64,000 bases of DNA from Vreelandella subterranea (lineage in GTDB: Bacteria > Pseudomonadota > Gammaproteobacteria > Pseudomonadales > Halomonadaceae), in NCBI RefSeq assembly GCF_900111305.1, contig NZ_FOGS01000004.1, forward strand, positions 124,001-188,000. Direction: 5' to 3'. Under the pieces are notes generated by a model, which was given only the letters and a program-made list of their open reading frames with translations, made no database searches and had not been told where the DNA came from. Of the stretch, positions 14,545 through 23,889 are shown one piece after another; the stretch's first letter is position 1; each line of letters begins with the position of its first letter. The translations under genes and the position numbers were made by a program.

Positions 14545-17500
14545 AGCGTGGCCTCTTGCGACGTGGTGGAAACCGGCTCACCGGCAAACAGGGCATCCAG
14601 GGCTTCGATCAGTTCAACCGGGGCGGGCTCGGCAAAGACGCCGCGCCCCGGGCTGCGGCTGCCGCGCAGAAAGACCGTCATCGAGCCTCCCAGGTGCTGG
14701 TGCGGGTCGTAGTCGGGCAGGCGCGCTTTTAAAAGTCGGTGCATGGCCAGCAGGTAAAGCGCGGCCTGCAGATCGTAGCGTTTGGTCAGCAGCGCCTGGC
14801 GCAGGGCTTCGGGTTCGTAGGCGCTGTCATCCGGCCCCAGATAGTTGGATTTCCAGTCCAGCACGTAGAAGCGCCCCTGGTGTTCGAAGGCCAGATCAAT
14901 AAAGCCTTTCAGCATGCCGTTCAGTGTGTCAGCGTCCAGCGCGGGCCGCTCAACCCCAGGAAGTAAGTGCTTGCTAACCAGGGCGTCGATGGCCTGGGTA
15001 TTGACCTGTTTGGCGGCGAACCAGAACTCCAGTTCCACCTGATAGCTGCCAAGCTCGGTGAGTGGCACGCTGTCGCTGTGGTTCAGCGGCAAGGGCGTGG
15101 TCAAAAGCGCCGTGAGCCACCCGGCCAGTGGTTCCTGCCATGCCTGCCAGCCGCGCAGTTGCACCCGCCGCCAGAGCATATCGTCAAGGGCAGCGCTGTC
15201 GGTAGTGGCGGTGTCAAAGCCTTCCCTGCCTGCCCATTCCAGCAGCCCGTGCAGGAAGGTGCCGGGGCCGGGGCCACGCGGAAACTTGTGCAGGTGAAAC
15301 GCGTCCGGCTCGGAGAGATCCTGCGGTTCATCCAGCACTTCGAACGCCGTGGCTTCCTGGGCGGTGGTGGGCTCCAGGGGCGTGGGCACGGGGGCGGTGA
15401 GCGTGCCGGAAAGGCGCAGCGCCGAGTAGCTGGCAATCCACCAGTGTTCCTTGGCCGGGCGTTTGGGCGTGCGGGCATGCCCCAGGGGGGTGGTTTGCTG
15501 GGGCGGTGCAAGGCGCAGCGCCGTGGGCTCGGGGGGCGCATCAACGCGAATGTCGCTGCCTGCAACCAATTCATCCAGCTTGGTGGTGAGTGCCTCCGGG
15601 TCGAGGGTCTTGCCGCCGTTGATCAGGTGGCCGATGGCGCTGTTTTCCAGCCCCTTGAGCGGCGCCAGCCCCAGCCAGGTGGCGTGGCGGGCGCGGGTGA
15701 GCGCTACGTAGAGCTTGCGCAGGTCTTCGCCCAGGCGCTCGCGGTCGGCGGTGGCCAGGGTGTCTTCGTCGGCGCTCAGGCTGAGTTGCAGGTTGCCCTG
15801 GGCGTCGTGCCAGCGCAGCGGCAGGTCCTTGTCGCTGACCGGGCGATGGTTGGCGATAAACGGCAGAAACACCAGCGGGTACTCGAGCCCCTTGGACTTG
15901 TGGATGGTGACCACCTTGACCAGGTCGGCGTCGCTTTCCAGGCGGAGCTTGTGGCTGTCGCCGTGGCTTTCCGGGTCGGCGATGGCGTCGTAAAGAAAGC
16001 GAATCAGCGCGTGTTCGCCGTCCAGTTCAGCGCTTGCCTGCTGGAGCAGTTCGCCCAGGTGCAGCAGGTCGGTTAGCAAGCGCTCACCGTCTTCGAACGC
16101 CGCCAGCAAGCGGGCGGGAATATCGAAGTCGACCATCATGCGGCGGACCAGCGGCAGCACGCCCTGGCGCTGCCAGAGGCGATGGTAGTGGCTGAACTGC
16201 TCGACCCGCGCTTCCCAGGCCAGCTCGCTTTGCTGGAGGTGGTCCAGGTCGGCCAGGGTGAGACCCAGCACTGGCGTGGCCAGGGCGGCGCGCAGGTGGG
16301 CTTCGGCCTGGCGGGAGCTTGCCAGCGGCTCGGCGCAGGCGCGCAGCCAACGCTCTACCTGCCCGGCCATGGGCGAGCTGAATACCTTGTCGTGGTCGGA
16401 GAGGTAAACGCTTTTGACCCCGCGGCTGGCCAGCGCCAGACGAATGGCGCGGGCTTCCTGCAGGCCGTTGACCAGCACCGCCATGTCGGAAGGCTTGAGC
16501 GGCGTCAGTTGGTCGTCTTTCTGGAAGCCACTTTCTGCCTGTTGCCCGGCGCGGAGCAGTTCGGTCATGTGCGAGGCGCAGCGCTCGGCCATTTCGGTCT
16601 GGTAGGCGGTTTTGGAAAGCACCTCATCGCTTGGCAGCGCCCAGAGCGTCATGGCGGGCAGCGGTTGGCCCTGGTGCACCAGCTGTTCGTCGCGGCCTTT
16701 GGCGGTCACGGGCTGGAAGGGCAGCGGGTTGTCGCCGCCTTCTTCGCGGAACAGGAACGCCCCGGCGGGTTGCCGGTCGGCGTAGGCGAAGCAGTGGTTG
16801 ACGGCCTCGACCATGGCGCGGCTGGAACGGAAGTTGGTGCCCAGCGTGACGTGGCGGCCGGCGGTGTCCTGGCGGGCCTGCAGGTAGGTGAAGATATCTG
16901 CGCCGCGAAAGGCGTAGATGGCCTGCTTGGGGTCGCCGATCAGCAGGATGGCGGCATCGCGGCGGGGCTTGGCGACCTCGAATACCGCGTTGAAGATGCG
17001 GTACTGGATGGGGTCGGTGTCCTGGAACTCGTCGATCAGCGCGACGGGGAACTGGCGCAGGATCTGCGCGGCCAACGCTTCACGGTTGGGGCCTTGCAGG
17101 GCGCGGTCCAGGTGGCTGAGCAGGTCGTTGGGGCCCATTTCGGCGCGGCGTTCCTGCTCGCGTTCCAGGCGCACCTTGCACCACTGCACGGCGTGAATCA
17201 GCAGGTCGTTGCGCGGTTCCGGCAGGGCCTTGAGCGCTTCGGGCAGCTCGGCCAGCGCTTCAAAGGCTGCTGGGCAGGGCGGCGCGCCGTCTTTCCAGAT
17301 CTCGGCCATGCCCTCCGGGGTGAGGCGATTCCAGGCGGCGGGCGTCAGCGAGGGGCGCTCCAGGTCGCTTTCGCTCCATTCGCGTAGCGCGCCCAGCCAG
17401 CTGGCGCGGCTTTTGGCGTTGAAGCTTTGGCCTTTGAAGGCCTTGCGCTTGGCGGCGTCTTCCAGCGCGGGCACCAGTTCGTCCAGCCAGGCGGGCCAGG

Positions 17501-18224
17501 GGGCTTTCAGGGTGCTGAGCGTTGCCTGGCGTTCGGCCTCGGCGGCGCTCAGGGTCTCCGCCGGGTCGGGGCGCTTGCTGCCGAGGGCCTCGCTTTCGGC
17601 GAGCAGCCGGGCGACCTGGGCGTGCAGCTCGTCGGGGGATTTCCAGTAGCGGGTTATATGGCCAAGTGCCTCGGCGTCCAGCGGGTAGTAGAAAGTGCGC
17701 CAGTAGTCGCGCACCACTTCCTGTTCCAGTTCGTGCTGGTCGTTTTCCAGGTCGAGGGAGAACAGGCTGCCGCTGTCGAAGGCGTGCTCGCGCAGCATGC
17801 GGTAGCACCAGCTGTGGATGGTGGAAACCGCAGCTTCGTCCATCCATTCCGCGGCCAGCTCCAGGCGGCGGGCGCAGGCGGGCCAGGTGGCTTCAGCGTA
17901 TTGGGCGCGGAGCTGGAGGAGCAGCGAATCAGCTTCCTCGTCGGCGGTGTCAGCCCGAAACACCCCAGCGGCTTCTACCAGCCGGTTGCGGATACGTTCG
18001 CGCAGCTCCTGGGTGGCGGCGTTGGTGAAGGTGACGACCAGGATTTCCGGCGGCGTGAGCGGGCGGATAAAAGCGGTGTCGTCTTCGCTGTGCTGGCCGC
18101 CCAGCACCAGGCGCACGTATAAAAGCGCGATGGTGAAGGTCTTGCCGGTGCCCGCGCTGGCCTCGATCAGGCGGCTGCCGTGGAGGGGGAGGCTCAATGG
18201 ATTGAGTGGTGCGGGCTGACTCAT
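14541..18224 (-). CDS. recB: Exodeoxyribonuclease V subunit RecB
   Basis: A 1227-residue UvrD-type helicase-nuclease. Walker A is EASAGTGKTFTI at residues 17-28, motif II is ALIDEFQDTDPIQY, motif III GDPKQAIYAFRGAD, and motif V/VI VVTIHKSKGLEYPLVFLP and LYVALTRARH. The C-terminal nuclease domain contains VLDWKSNYLG near residue 1123, the Asp-x-Lys catalytic pair. RecB with RecC and RecD repairs double-strand breaks, degrades linear foreign DNA and loads RecA. The start overlaps the hepT stop by 4 bases, so the toxin gene is embedded in the same translational chain. Confidence 0.96.
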   Translation of the reverse strand: MSQPAPLNPLSLPLHGSRLIEASAGTGKTFTIALLYVRLVLGGQHSEDDTAFIRPLTPPEILVVTFTNAATQELRERIRNRLVEAAGVFRADTADEEADSLLLQLRAQYAEATWPACARRLELAAEWMDEAAVSTIHSWCYRMLREHAFDSGSLFSLDLENDQHELEQEVVRDYWRTFYYPLDAEALGHITRYWKSPDELHAQVARLLAESEALGSKRPDPAETLSAAEAERQATLSTLKAPWPAWLDELVPALEDAAKRKAFKGQSFNAKSRASWLGALREWSESDLERPSLTPAAWNRLTPEGMAEIWKDGAPPCPAAFEALAELPEALKALPEPRNDLLIHAVQWCKVRLEREQERRAEMGPNDLLSHLDRALQGPNREALAAQILRQFPVALIDEFQDTDPIQYRIFNAVFEVAKPRRDAAILLIGDPKQAIYAFRGADIFTYLQARQDTAGRHVTLGTNFRSSRAMVEAVNHCFAYADRQPAGAFLFREEGGDNPLPFQPVTAKGRDEQLVHQGQPLPAMTLWALPSDEVLSKTAYQTEMAERCASHMTELLRAGQQAESGFQKDDQLTPLKPSDMAVLVNGLQEARAIRLALASRGVKSVYLSDHDKVFSSPMAGQVERWLRACAEPLASSRQAEAHLRAALATPVLGLTLADLDHLQQSELAWEARVEQFSHYHRLWQRQGVLPLVRRMMVDFDIPARLLAAFEDGERLLTDLLHLGELLQQASAELDGEHALIRFLYDAIADPESHGDSHKLRLESDADLVKVVTIHKSKGLEYPLVFLPFIANHRPVSDKDLPLRWHDAQGNLQLSLSADEDTLATADRERLGEDLRKLYVALTRARHATWLGLAPLKGLENSAIGHLINGGKTLDPEALTTKLDELVAGSDIRVDAPPEPTALRLAPPQQTTPLGHARTPKRPAKEHWWIASYSALRLSGTLTAPVPTPLEPTTAQEATAFEVLDEPQDLSEPDAFHLHKFPRGPGPGTFLHGLLEWAGREGFDTATTDSAALDDMLWRRVQLRGWQAWQEPLAGWLTALLTTPLPLNHSDSVPLTELGSYQVELEFWFAAKQVNTQAIDALVSKHLLPGVERPALDADTLNGMLKGFIDLAFEHQGRFYVLDWKSNYLGPDDSAYEPEALRQALLTKRYDLQAALYLLAMHRLLKARLPDYDPHQHLGGSMTVFLRGSRSPGRGVFAEPAPVELIEALDALFAGEPVSTTSQEATL

Positions 18225-18748
18225 AAGAAAATATTGTCAAACTCAGTGGAGAAGTCTTGGCTTGCAGGACGAATCTGGAGTTGGTCAGCGCACCAGGCCA
18301 CCAGGTTTCGAGACGTATGCAGGAGTATGTCGGAGAGTTCGTTCAACAGATTGAAGTGTTCTGCTATCTGAGCGTAGTGCGTTGAGTAGTCATGGGCGGC
18401 GATGTTGCGGATGGCGCGGCAGCGCTGCCAGTCACTCGTCGCATCAATCACGCCTTGTTTTTCAAACAGCGCAAGTACCTTAAGAAAGCTCTCGGTGGAC
18501 TCTCCCGCAAGCAGGGCACTGTGTCGCATTGCGGATGCTAGGGAATCCTGCAGCTTGGCAAATCGTTCATTGAGTGCGGCAAGTGTTTCAAATAATTCCA
18601 CATCTTTTTTGTGGTTTGCCAGCCACTCTCCGTCAATTGGCCAATTCACCTTATTGCGAGACTGTTGCAGAAACCAGGCGCAGCGCTGAATCGCTTCCAG
18701 TAATTGCGCAAGATAGCGTTGTTGGTCGCTGAGAACGTCCTGGCTCAT
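18221..18748 (-). CDS. hepT: HepT-like HEPN toxin in the rec operon
   Basis: A 175-residue helical protein with the HepT RX4HXY motif at R114-H119-Y121 (RNIAAHDY). HepT proteins are HEPN ribonucleases silenced when the partner MntA nucleotidyltransferase adenylylates the motif tyrosine. The gene overlaps mntA upstream and recB downstream, each by 4 bases, so antitoxin, toxin, recB and recD are one tightly coupled unit. It is a little longer than typical HepT (~140 residues) because of an N-terminal extension. An alternative view, a HEPN protein that is only a regulator of the operon, cannot be excluded. Confidence 0.8.
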   Translation of the reverse strand: MSQDVLSDQQRYLAQLLEAIQRCAWFLQQSRNKVNWPIDGEWLANHKKDVELFETLAALNERFAKLQDSLASAMRHSALLAGESTESFLKVLALFEKQGVIDATSDWQRCRAIRNIAAHDYSTHYAQIAEHFNLLNELSDILLHTSRNLVAWCADQLQIRPASQDFSTEFDNIFL

Positions 18749-19053
18749 GCTGCTTCCTCGCTATCAATTGGCGTCGACTGACCCAGGGCTATCGCCTGGA
18801 AGGGCGTTGGCTCATCCGTCGATACGTAGGTCACGATATCCACAGGGAGTTGTAGCCGCTCCTCCAGCGCCATTTTGAGCTCGGCTGAGGCAAGCAGAGG
18901 AATCGCTGTCTTGGAGATCAGTAGCAGGTCGATATCACCGCCTCGCTTTGTGTCGTCCAGACGCGAACCAAACACTTGGACGTTGACAGAAGGTCCAATG
19001 AACTCACGTACACCAGAGACGATAGTGGAGCGCTGTGATTGAGTGAGTCGCAT
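18745..19053 (-). CDS. mntA: MntA-like nucleotidyltransferase antitoxin
   Basis: A 102-residue minimal nucleotidyltransferase. FGSRLDDTKRGGDIDLLL supplies the GSx(n)DxD active site (Gly29, Ser30, Asp40, Asp42), the core motif of MNT antitoxins. Downstream PVDIVTY is the usual third strand with its Asp. The start is set by AGGAG nine bases before the ATG, 54 bases after the recC stop. It would AMPylate HepT and neutralise it. Position between recC and recB on the same strand implies transcription with recC. Confidence 0.83.
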   Translation of the reverse strand: MRLTQSQRSTIVSGVREFIGPSVNVQVFGSRLDDTKRGGDIDLLLISKTAIPLLASAELKMALEERLQLPVDIVTYVSTDEPTPFQAIALGQSTPIDSEEAA

Positions 19054-19107
19054 GGAGGCCTCTCCTTTCCTTTGAGCCTGTTGATAAAGTCTAGCACTGT
19101 ATCGAGT

Positions 19108-22100
19108 CTAACCCTTTACCGCATAAAACAGCGGGGCGTAGAGCGCCTCGGTCAGCGCGGCGAAGCTGTGCGCCTGTTCGCGGTGGTCATTGAACAGTCG
19201 CTCGAAGCGGGGCCACTGGTGGGCCAGGTACGCGCTTTGGGCGACTTCGCCGGTCTGGAAGCGGCCGCCGTCATAGGCACCTTCTGCGGCGGCGTAGGCG
19301 TCGCTTTCCCGGCCTTTTTCTTCAGCGATCTCCGGTGTGCCTAGCTTGGTCAGCCAGGCAAAGGCGGCCTGAGGGGCCAGCGGCAGCGGGGCTTCAAGGC
19401 CTGCTTGCCAGGCTGTCATCTGGGTGTCCAGGTGGGCGCGGGCGGTGTCGGCGGCGATGGGGTCCAGCGTGATGTTGCCTGCCTTGGAAAGTAGCTGGGT
19501 GGTCATCGGGCCGCTGAGGTTGCCTGCCAGGTGCGCGACCCAGGGGCGCAGCAGGTGGGTCCAGCGGTACTGGCCGCGCCCGCTGCCCTGGCTGATCAGG
19601 CTGCTGCTGAGCAGTAACAACCGGCAGCGGTCGCCGGCCTCGTTCTGGCGCAGTTCGTTCAGCCAGTCTTCCAGCACGATGCCGTTGCTACCCTCCAGGT
19701 GAATGGCTTCCGGGGCGCTTATTGCCACCGGCCACTGGTCCAGTGCTTCCTGGTAGGCACTGAACAGGTCGTCCATGGGCTCGGCCAGCGTTTCGCGCAT
19801 GCGCTCGCCAAAGGCGCCCATGGCGAGCACGCCCTGGCGCTGGAAGCGTTCCAGCTGCGCGTCGAGGGCTTCCAGGCGCGGCTCGCCGTTGTCCACCGCG
19901 TGGCGCTGGGCGGCAATCAGCCGGTCTTGGAGCTGCCAGTTCTGCAGGCCGTCCAGCGCGAAGGGTTCGGCGTCCAGCTCGGCGATGGCTTCCTGCTCGA
20001 AGTAGACGCCCAGCCGGGTATTGAAGAAGCTGCGCACCGGCTCGCGGAGAAAGCTGCCCAGCTGGCCGAGGGACAGGCTGGCGGGGGCGTTTTCCGGCGG
20101 GGGGAGCTTTTCGGGCTGAGACCGTGGCGCTCTGGAGGCTTGATCGTCGCGCCATTCATGAACCCCACGCCACTCATGAATATAGGTGAATAGCCGCGCT
20201 GACTCGGTGCTGTCTTCGAAATAGCGGCGGCTGAACGGCTGCAGCGGGTGCTCGGTGGTCAGGGTGTCGAGCAGCGGGGCGTCGTGTTCAAAGTGCCAAC
20301 CGGCGGCCAGGTGGTCGCGCAGCTGGCCGACCAGCACCGAGGGCGGAAGCGTCGTGTTGTCGATCTGGCTGCGGCCGACCCAACTGACGTAGAGCTGGTC
20401 GCGGGCGGAGAGCAGCGCTTCGAGAAACAGGTAGCGGTCGTCTTCCCGGCGGGAGCGGTCGCCGGGGCGGTAGTCGCTGCCCATCAGGTCGAAGTCCAGC
20501 GGCGGCTGGGAGCGGGGGTATTCGCCGTCGTTCATGCCCAGCAGGCACACCCGCTTGAAGGGGATGGCGCGCATGGGCATTAGCGTGGCGAAGTTGACCG
20601 CCCCGGCCAGAAAGCGCTGGGAAAGGCTGTGCTCATCGATCTGAGCGAGCCAGTGTTCGCGCACCATGGAAAGCGGCAGCGGGTCTTCCAGCTGGGCTTC
20701 GCGGCTGCTTTCGAGGATTTGCTGCAGGCCGTTTTCCAGCTTGGTGAGCATCACGCTTTCCTGGGCGTCGTCGGTCAGGAAGAAGGTTTCCAGCAGGGTG
20801 CGCAGTCGCTCGACCCAACTGGCGGCGTCGGTGGGCTGGCGGAAGGTCTCCCAGGTGGCTTCGAGTTTTTCCAGCAGGGTCGCCAGGGGCCCGGCAAGGC
20901 CCGCTTCCAGCCCGCCGATATCGTCGAACGGCTCGATGCCCTGCCAGGCGTCGCCGTCGCCCACCGTATAGCCGAGCAGCAGGCGACGCAGGCCAAAGGC
21001 CCAGGTGTTCTGGCTGAGCCCGCCGGGCAACTCCAGGGTCTGGCGCTGTTTGGCGTTGAGCCCCCAGCGAATGCCCGCGCCTTCCATCCAACGTTCCAGA
21101 ACCGGCAGGTCGCGCTCTTCCAGCCCGAAGCGCTGGCGCAGGGCAGGGACGTCGAGTAGGTCCAGCAGGTCGCTGACGGACAGGCGCAGCTCCGGCAGGC
21201 GCAGCAGCTTTTCCAGGGCGATCATCATCGGCAGGCGGTGACGGCTGGCCTGGTCGGAAAGCGTGTAGGGAATGAAGCGCGGGTCGTCACTTTGAAGCTG
21301 GCCGAATACCGCGTCGATGTGCGGCGCGTAGCGGTCGATATCCGGCACCATGACGATGATGTCCCGCGGGCGCAGCGCGGGGTCGGCACTGAAGGCGGCC
21401 AGCAGCTGGTCGTGAAGAATCTCGACTTCCCGCTGAGGGCCGTGGGCGATATGGAACACCAGGGAGTCATCTGCCGGGTCGAGGGCGGGCCAGTGGGTTT
21501 GGGTTTCCGCTACCGGGCGCAGCTCGCGGATGTCGTCCTGCAGCTGGCTGAGCAGGCAGCCGCGTTCGCCGGAGAACGGCTCGAACATGTCGATGCGCAG
21601 CGCCTGCTGCTCGAACAGGGTCTGGTAGTGCCCCGTGTCGTCGTGCTCATCCAGCAGACGCAGGTAGTCGCGGCCCTGTTTGCCCCAGGCAGCGAGCAGC
21701 GGCTGGGCGTGAAGGTGCAGGGCATCGTCAGCGTCGCCGGTGCCCAGCACGTCCAGCGCTTCCGGCATGCCGGTCTTGCGCCGCTGGCGGTAGTGGCTGG
21801 CGCGCAGCAGGTCCTTGTGCTCGATGATATCCGCCCAGTAGTACTGGCAGGGGTTGTGCACGCAGAGCACCACCTGGCAGCAGCGTGAGAGCGCTGCCAG
21901 GGCTTCCAGCGTCTGCTGGGGCAGCGATGAAATGCCGAAAATGATCAGCCGCCGGGGCAGGCCCGACGGGCAGGTCTGGCCGTCCAATTGCTCGGTGGCC
22001 TTCAAAAAGCGCCGATGCACCTGGGCGCGGCTGCTGTCGAGGCCCGCATCGCCCTGGGTAGCGGCCACGTCTTCGCGCAGAATGCGCCACAGCGCGGGCT

Positions 22101-22692
22101 GCCAGCGCTGGTGGTCTTCCAGCGGGCGGGCCTCGCCGCGGGCGGTGATCAGTACGTCCTCGCCGTTGGCCCAGGCGTCCAGCCAGTCGGCGCGGTAGAC
22201 CTGATACTGGTCGAACAGGTCCGCCAGCCGTTCGGCCAGCTGGTAGTGCTTGCGCTGGTCGCGGTCGACTTCCAGGAACTGTGCCAGCGGGGCGAAGACC
22301 TCCTGCCCGGCAAGGGTCGGCAGCAGGCGTAACAGCCGCCAGACCAGGCGGGATTTGTCGAATGGCGAGGTTTCCGGCACGGCGTCTTCGTTGTTCGATA
22401 AGTGAGTCAGCACCGTGCGGTAGGCCTGCCACAGGAACCGCGCGGGCAGCATCACGTCCAGCGCCGCCGCAATCCCCGCGCCGCCGTTGTCCGGGTCTTC
22501 CGCCAGCGCCAATTTCAGCCACTGCCCGATGCCGTTGCTCTGCACCAGGATGGTTTCATTCTCCAGCGGCGAGAGCGGGTGCAGGCGCATCCATTCCACC
22601 GCCAGCCCGCGCAAATCTTCCAGGCGGTTGCCATGCACCACCATGAACCCTGGCGTTAGCGGTGTTGGCGAAAGCAGCGAATTGGCGGGCAT
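19108..22692 (-). CDS. recC: Exodeoxyribonuclease V subunit RecC
   Basis: About 1194 residues, the RecBCD subunit that splits the duplex and reads Chi. The N-terminus has the family hallmark FMVVHGNRLEDL followed by PLENETILVQSNGIGQWL. Later come RLIIFGISSLP, a dead-helicase region with DIIVMVPDIDRYAPHIDAVFG, and RVCLLGMNDGEYPR. I place the start at 22692 (AAGGAA about 11 bases before) rather than at 22755, because the extra 21 residues upstream are unlike the family. The stop is 54 bases before mntA. The gene is first in the operon. Confidence 0.95.
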   Translation of the reverse strand: MPANSLLSPTPLTPGFMVVHGNRLEDLRGLAVEWMRLHPLSPLENETILVQSNGIGQWLKLALAEDPDNGGAGIAAALDVMLPARFLWQAYRTVLTHLSNNEDAVPETSPFDKSRLVWRLLRLLPTLAGQEVFAPLAQFLEVDRDQRKHYQLAERLADLFDQYQVYRADWLDAWANGEDVLITARGEARPLEDHQRWQPALWRILREDVAATQGDAGLDSSRAQVHRRFLKATEQLDGQTCPSGLPRRLIIFGISSLPQQTLEALAALSRCCQVVLCVHNPCQYYWADIIEHKDLLRASHYRQRRKTGMPEALDVLGTGDADDALHLHAQPLLAAWGKQGRDYLRLLDEHDDTGHYQTLFEQQALRIDMFEPFSGERGCLLSQLQDDIRELRPVAETQTHWPALDPADDSLVFHIAHGPQREVEILHDQLLAAFSADPALRPRDIIVMVPDIDRYAPHIDAVFGQLQSDDPRFIPYTLSDQASRHRLPMMIALEKLLRLPELRLSVSDLLDLLDVPALRQRFGLEERDLPVLERWMEGAGIRWGLNAKQRQTLELPGGLSQNTWAFGLRRLLLGYTVGDGDAWQGIEPFDDIGGLEAGLAGPLATLLEKLEATWETFRQPTDAASWVERLRTLLETFFLTDDAQESVMLTKLENGLQQILESSREAQLEDPLPLSMVREHWLAQIDEHSLSQRFLAGAVNFATLMPMRAIPFKRVCLLGMNDGEYPRSQPPLDFDLMGSDYRPGDRSRREDDRYLFLEALLSARDQLYVSWVGRSQIDNTTLPPSVLVGQLRDHLAAGWHFEHDAPLLDTLTTEHPLQPFSRRYFEDSTESARLFTYIHEWRGVHEWRDDQASRAPRSQPEKLPPPENAPASLSLGQLGSFLREPVRSFFNTRLGVYFEQEAIAELDAEPFALDGLQNWQLQDRLIAAQRHAVDNGEPRLEALDAQLERFQRQGVLAMGAFGERMRETLAEPMDDLFSAYQEALDQWPVAISAPEAIHLEGSNGIVLEDWLNELRQNEAGDRCRLLLLSSSLISQGSGRGQYRWTHLLRPWVAHLAGNLSGPMTTQLLSKAGNITLDPIAADTARAHLDTQMTAWQAGLEAPLPLAPQAAFAWLTKLGTPEIAEEKGRESDAYAAAEGAYDGGRFQTGEVAQSAYLAHQWPRFERLFNDHREQAHSFAALTEALYAPLFYAVKG

Positions 22693-22842
22693 GCGCGAGG
22701 TTCCTTCACGGCAGTGGTGGTGGCTAAGGGTATGGTGCCATAAGTAGTTGGCCAACGCTCAGTGCGTTAGCAACTTGGTTTTTAAGTGCTATGATGAATA
22801 TATGTTGTTTTTTGGCTGCATAAACGCAGCGGGAGGCTTGTC

Positions 22843-23271
22843 ATGGCGACGGCAATAGAAGAATCACATAGCGAACCGATGGGCTATCAAGCGCCAGACT
22901 CCTTTGCGCGCTTTCTTGCTGACTTGAAAGGCGTCGCTCGTGAAGAAGGCCAACCGCTCATCAATCCTAAGCTGTTTGCCAGCGCACTGAGCATGGATAT
23001 TCAAACGTTGGCCAGTCACGCGCACGTGCATCGCACAACCATCTCTAGAGCGCAGGGCGCAGAGAAGCTTCAACGCTTCCTTCGTGATGCACTCAGGGTA
23101 TTGGGTGCGGCGGCTGATATTAATGGTGATTTCCACGATGCGTTGTTTTGGTTCCGAAATGAGCCTATCGGTGCCTTTGATTATAAAACGCCTGAGCAAT
23201 TAGTGAGCGAAGGCCGCGCCGATGACCTTCTTCGGTATGTTAAAGCGTTACAAGCTGGCGTGGTGGGATGA
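22843..23271 (+). CDS. Xre/MbcA/ParS-type antitoxin of a RES module
   Basis: A 142-residue protein with a helix-turn-helix at ~residues 48-75 (FASALSMDIQTLASHAHVHRTTISR) and a DUF2384 toxin-binding domain in the C-terminal half (VLGAAADINGDFHDALFWFRNEPIGAF, then TPEQLVSEGRADDLLRYV). Such proteins bind and neutralise RES-domain toxins and repress their own promoter. GGGAGG lies 7 bases before the ATG. The gene overlaps the toxin gene by 4 bases. It is divergent from recC, with a ~150-base shared upstream region. Confidence 0.88.
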   Translation: MATAIEESHSEPMGYQAPDSFARFLADLKGVAREEGQPLINPKLFASALSMDIQTLASHAHVHRTTISRAQGAEKLQRFLRDALRVLGAAADINGDFHDALFWFRNEPIGAFDYKTPEQLVSEGRADDLLRYVKALQAGVVG

Positions 23272-23786
23272 TTGTACTGCCTGCGATAAAGACTCAGGCC
23301 TATCGTGTGCATGTGCCAAAGTGGGCATTTTCGCCCACTAGCGGTGCTGGAGCGAAAGAGCATGGTGGTCGATTAAACCGTCCGGGCGTGGCTGCATTAT
23401 ATTTGTCGCTTGATGATCAAACTGCGCTGGCCGAGTACAAGCAGCTGTCTGCCTTGATGCCGCCAGGCCTAATCGTCAGCTATACAATAAGCGTTACTCA
23501 GCTTGTCGATTTTCGTAACGGTTATAGCATGCAATGGGATTCACTCTGGCAGGAACTTTATTGCGACTGGCGCAAGCTTTGGTTCGATGAACGTATTGAG
23601 CCACCTTGCTGGCTATTAGGCGATATGGCGTTAGCACAAGGGGCGAAAGGCGTTCTGTTTCCTTCTTTAGCAAACCCGTCAGGTATGAACCTTGTGCTCT
23701 ATACCGATAATCTGGCAGAAAGTGATGTGTTAGAAGCCTACGATCCGCGCGGTGATCTGCCTCATGATGCTCGTTCCTGGCAATAA
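23268..23786 (+). CDS. RES-domain toxin (NAD+-degrading family)
   Basis: A 172-residue RES-domain protein. The Arg, Glu and Ser that name the family are visible: Arg35 in GGRLNRPG, Glu56 in ALAEYKQL and Ser133 in VLFPSLANPSGMNLVLY. Characterised RES toxins deplete NAD+ and stop growth. It starts within the antitoxin stop codon (ATGA), which favours antitoxin-first synthesis. The length is typical. Nothing follows it on this strand for 100 bases until ilvD, which has its own start and composition. Confidence 0.9.
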   Translation: MIVLPAIKTQAYRVHVPKWAFSPTSGAGAKEHGGRLNRPGVAALYLSLDDQTALAEYKQLSALMPPGLIVSYTISVTQLVDFRNGYSMQWDSLWQELYCDWRKLWFDERIEPPCWLLGDMALAQGAKGVLFPSLANPSGMNLVLYTDNLAESDVLEAYDPRGDLPHDARSWQ

Positions 23787-23889
23787 TGGGCATAGGATAA
23801 TGAACTTATGTCCTTTTTAGCCTTGCGCGAAAGTGATGGCATCGCCAAGCTATGCCGATACCGTGAACAATGCTGAGAGATATTTCCCC

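Noticed and set aside
12805-18219. Long plus-strand ORFs opposite recD and recB (for example 12805-13530, 14967-16076, 16182-17387)
   Set aside because: They are antisense shadows of GC-rich genes, with Gly/Ala/Arg/Val-rich repetitive translations and no family features.
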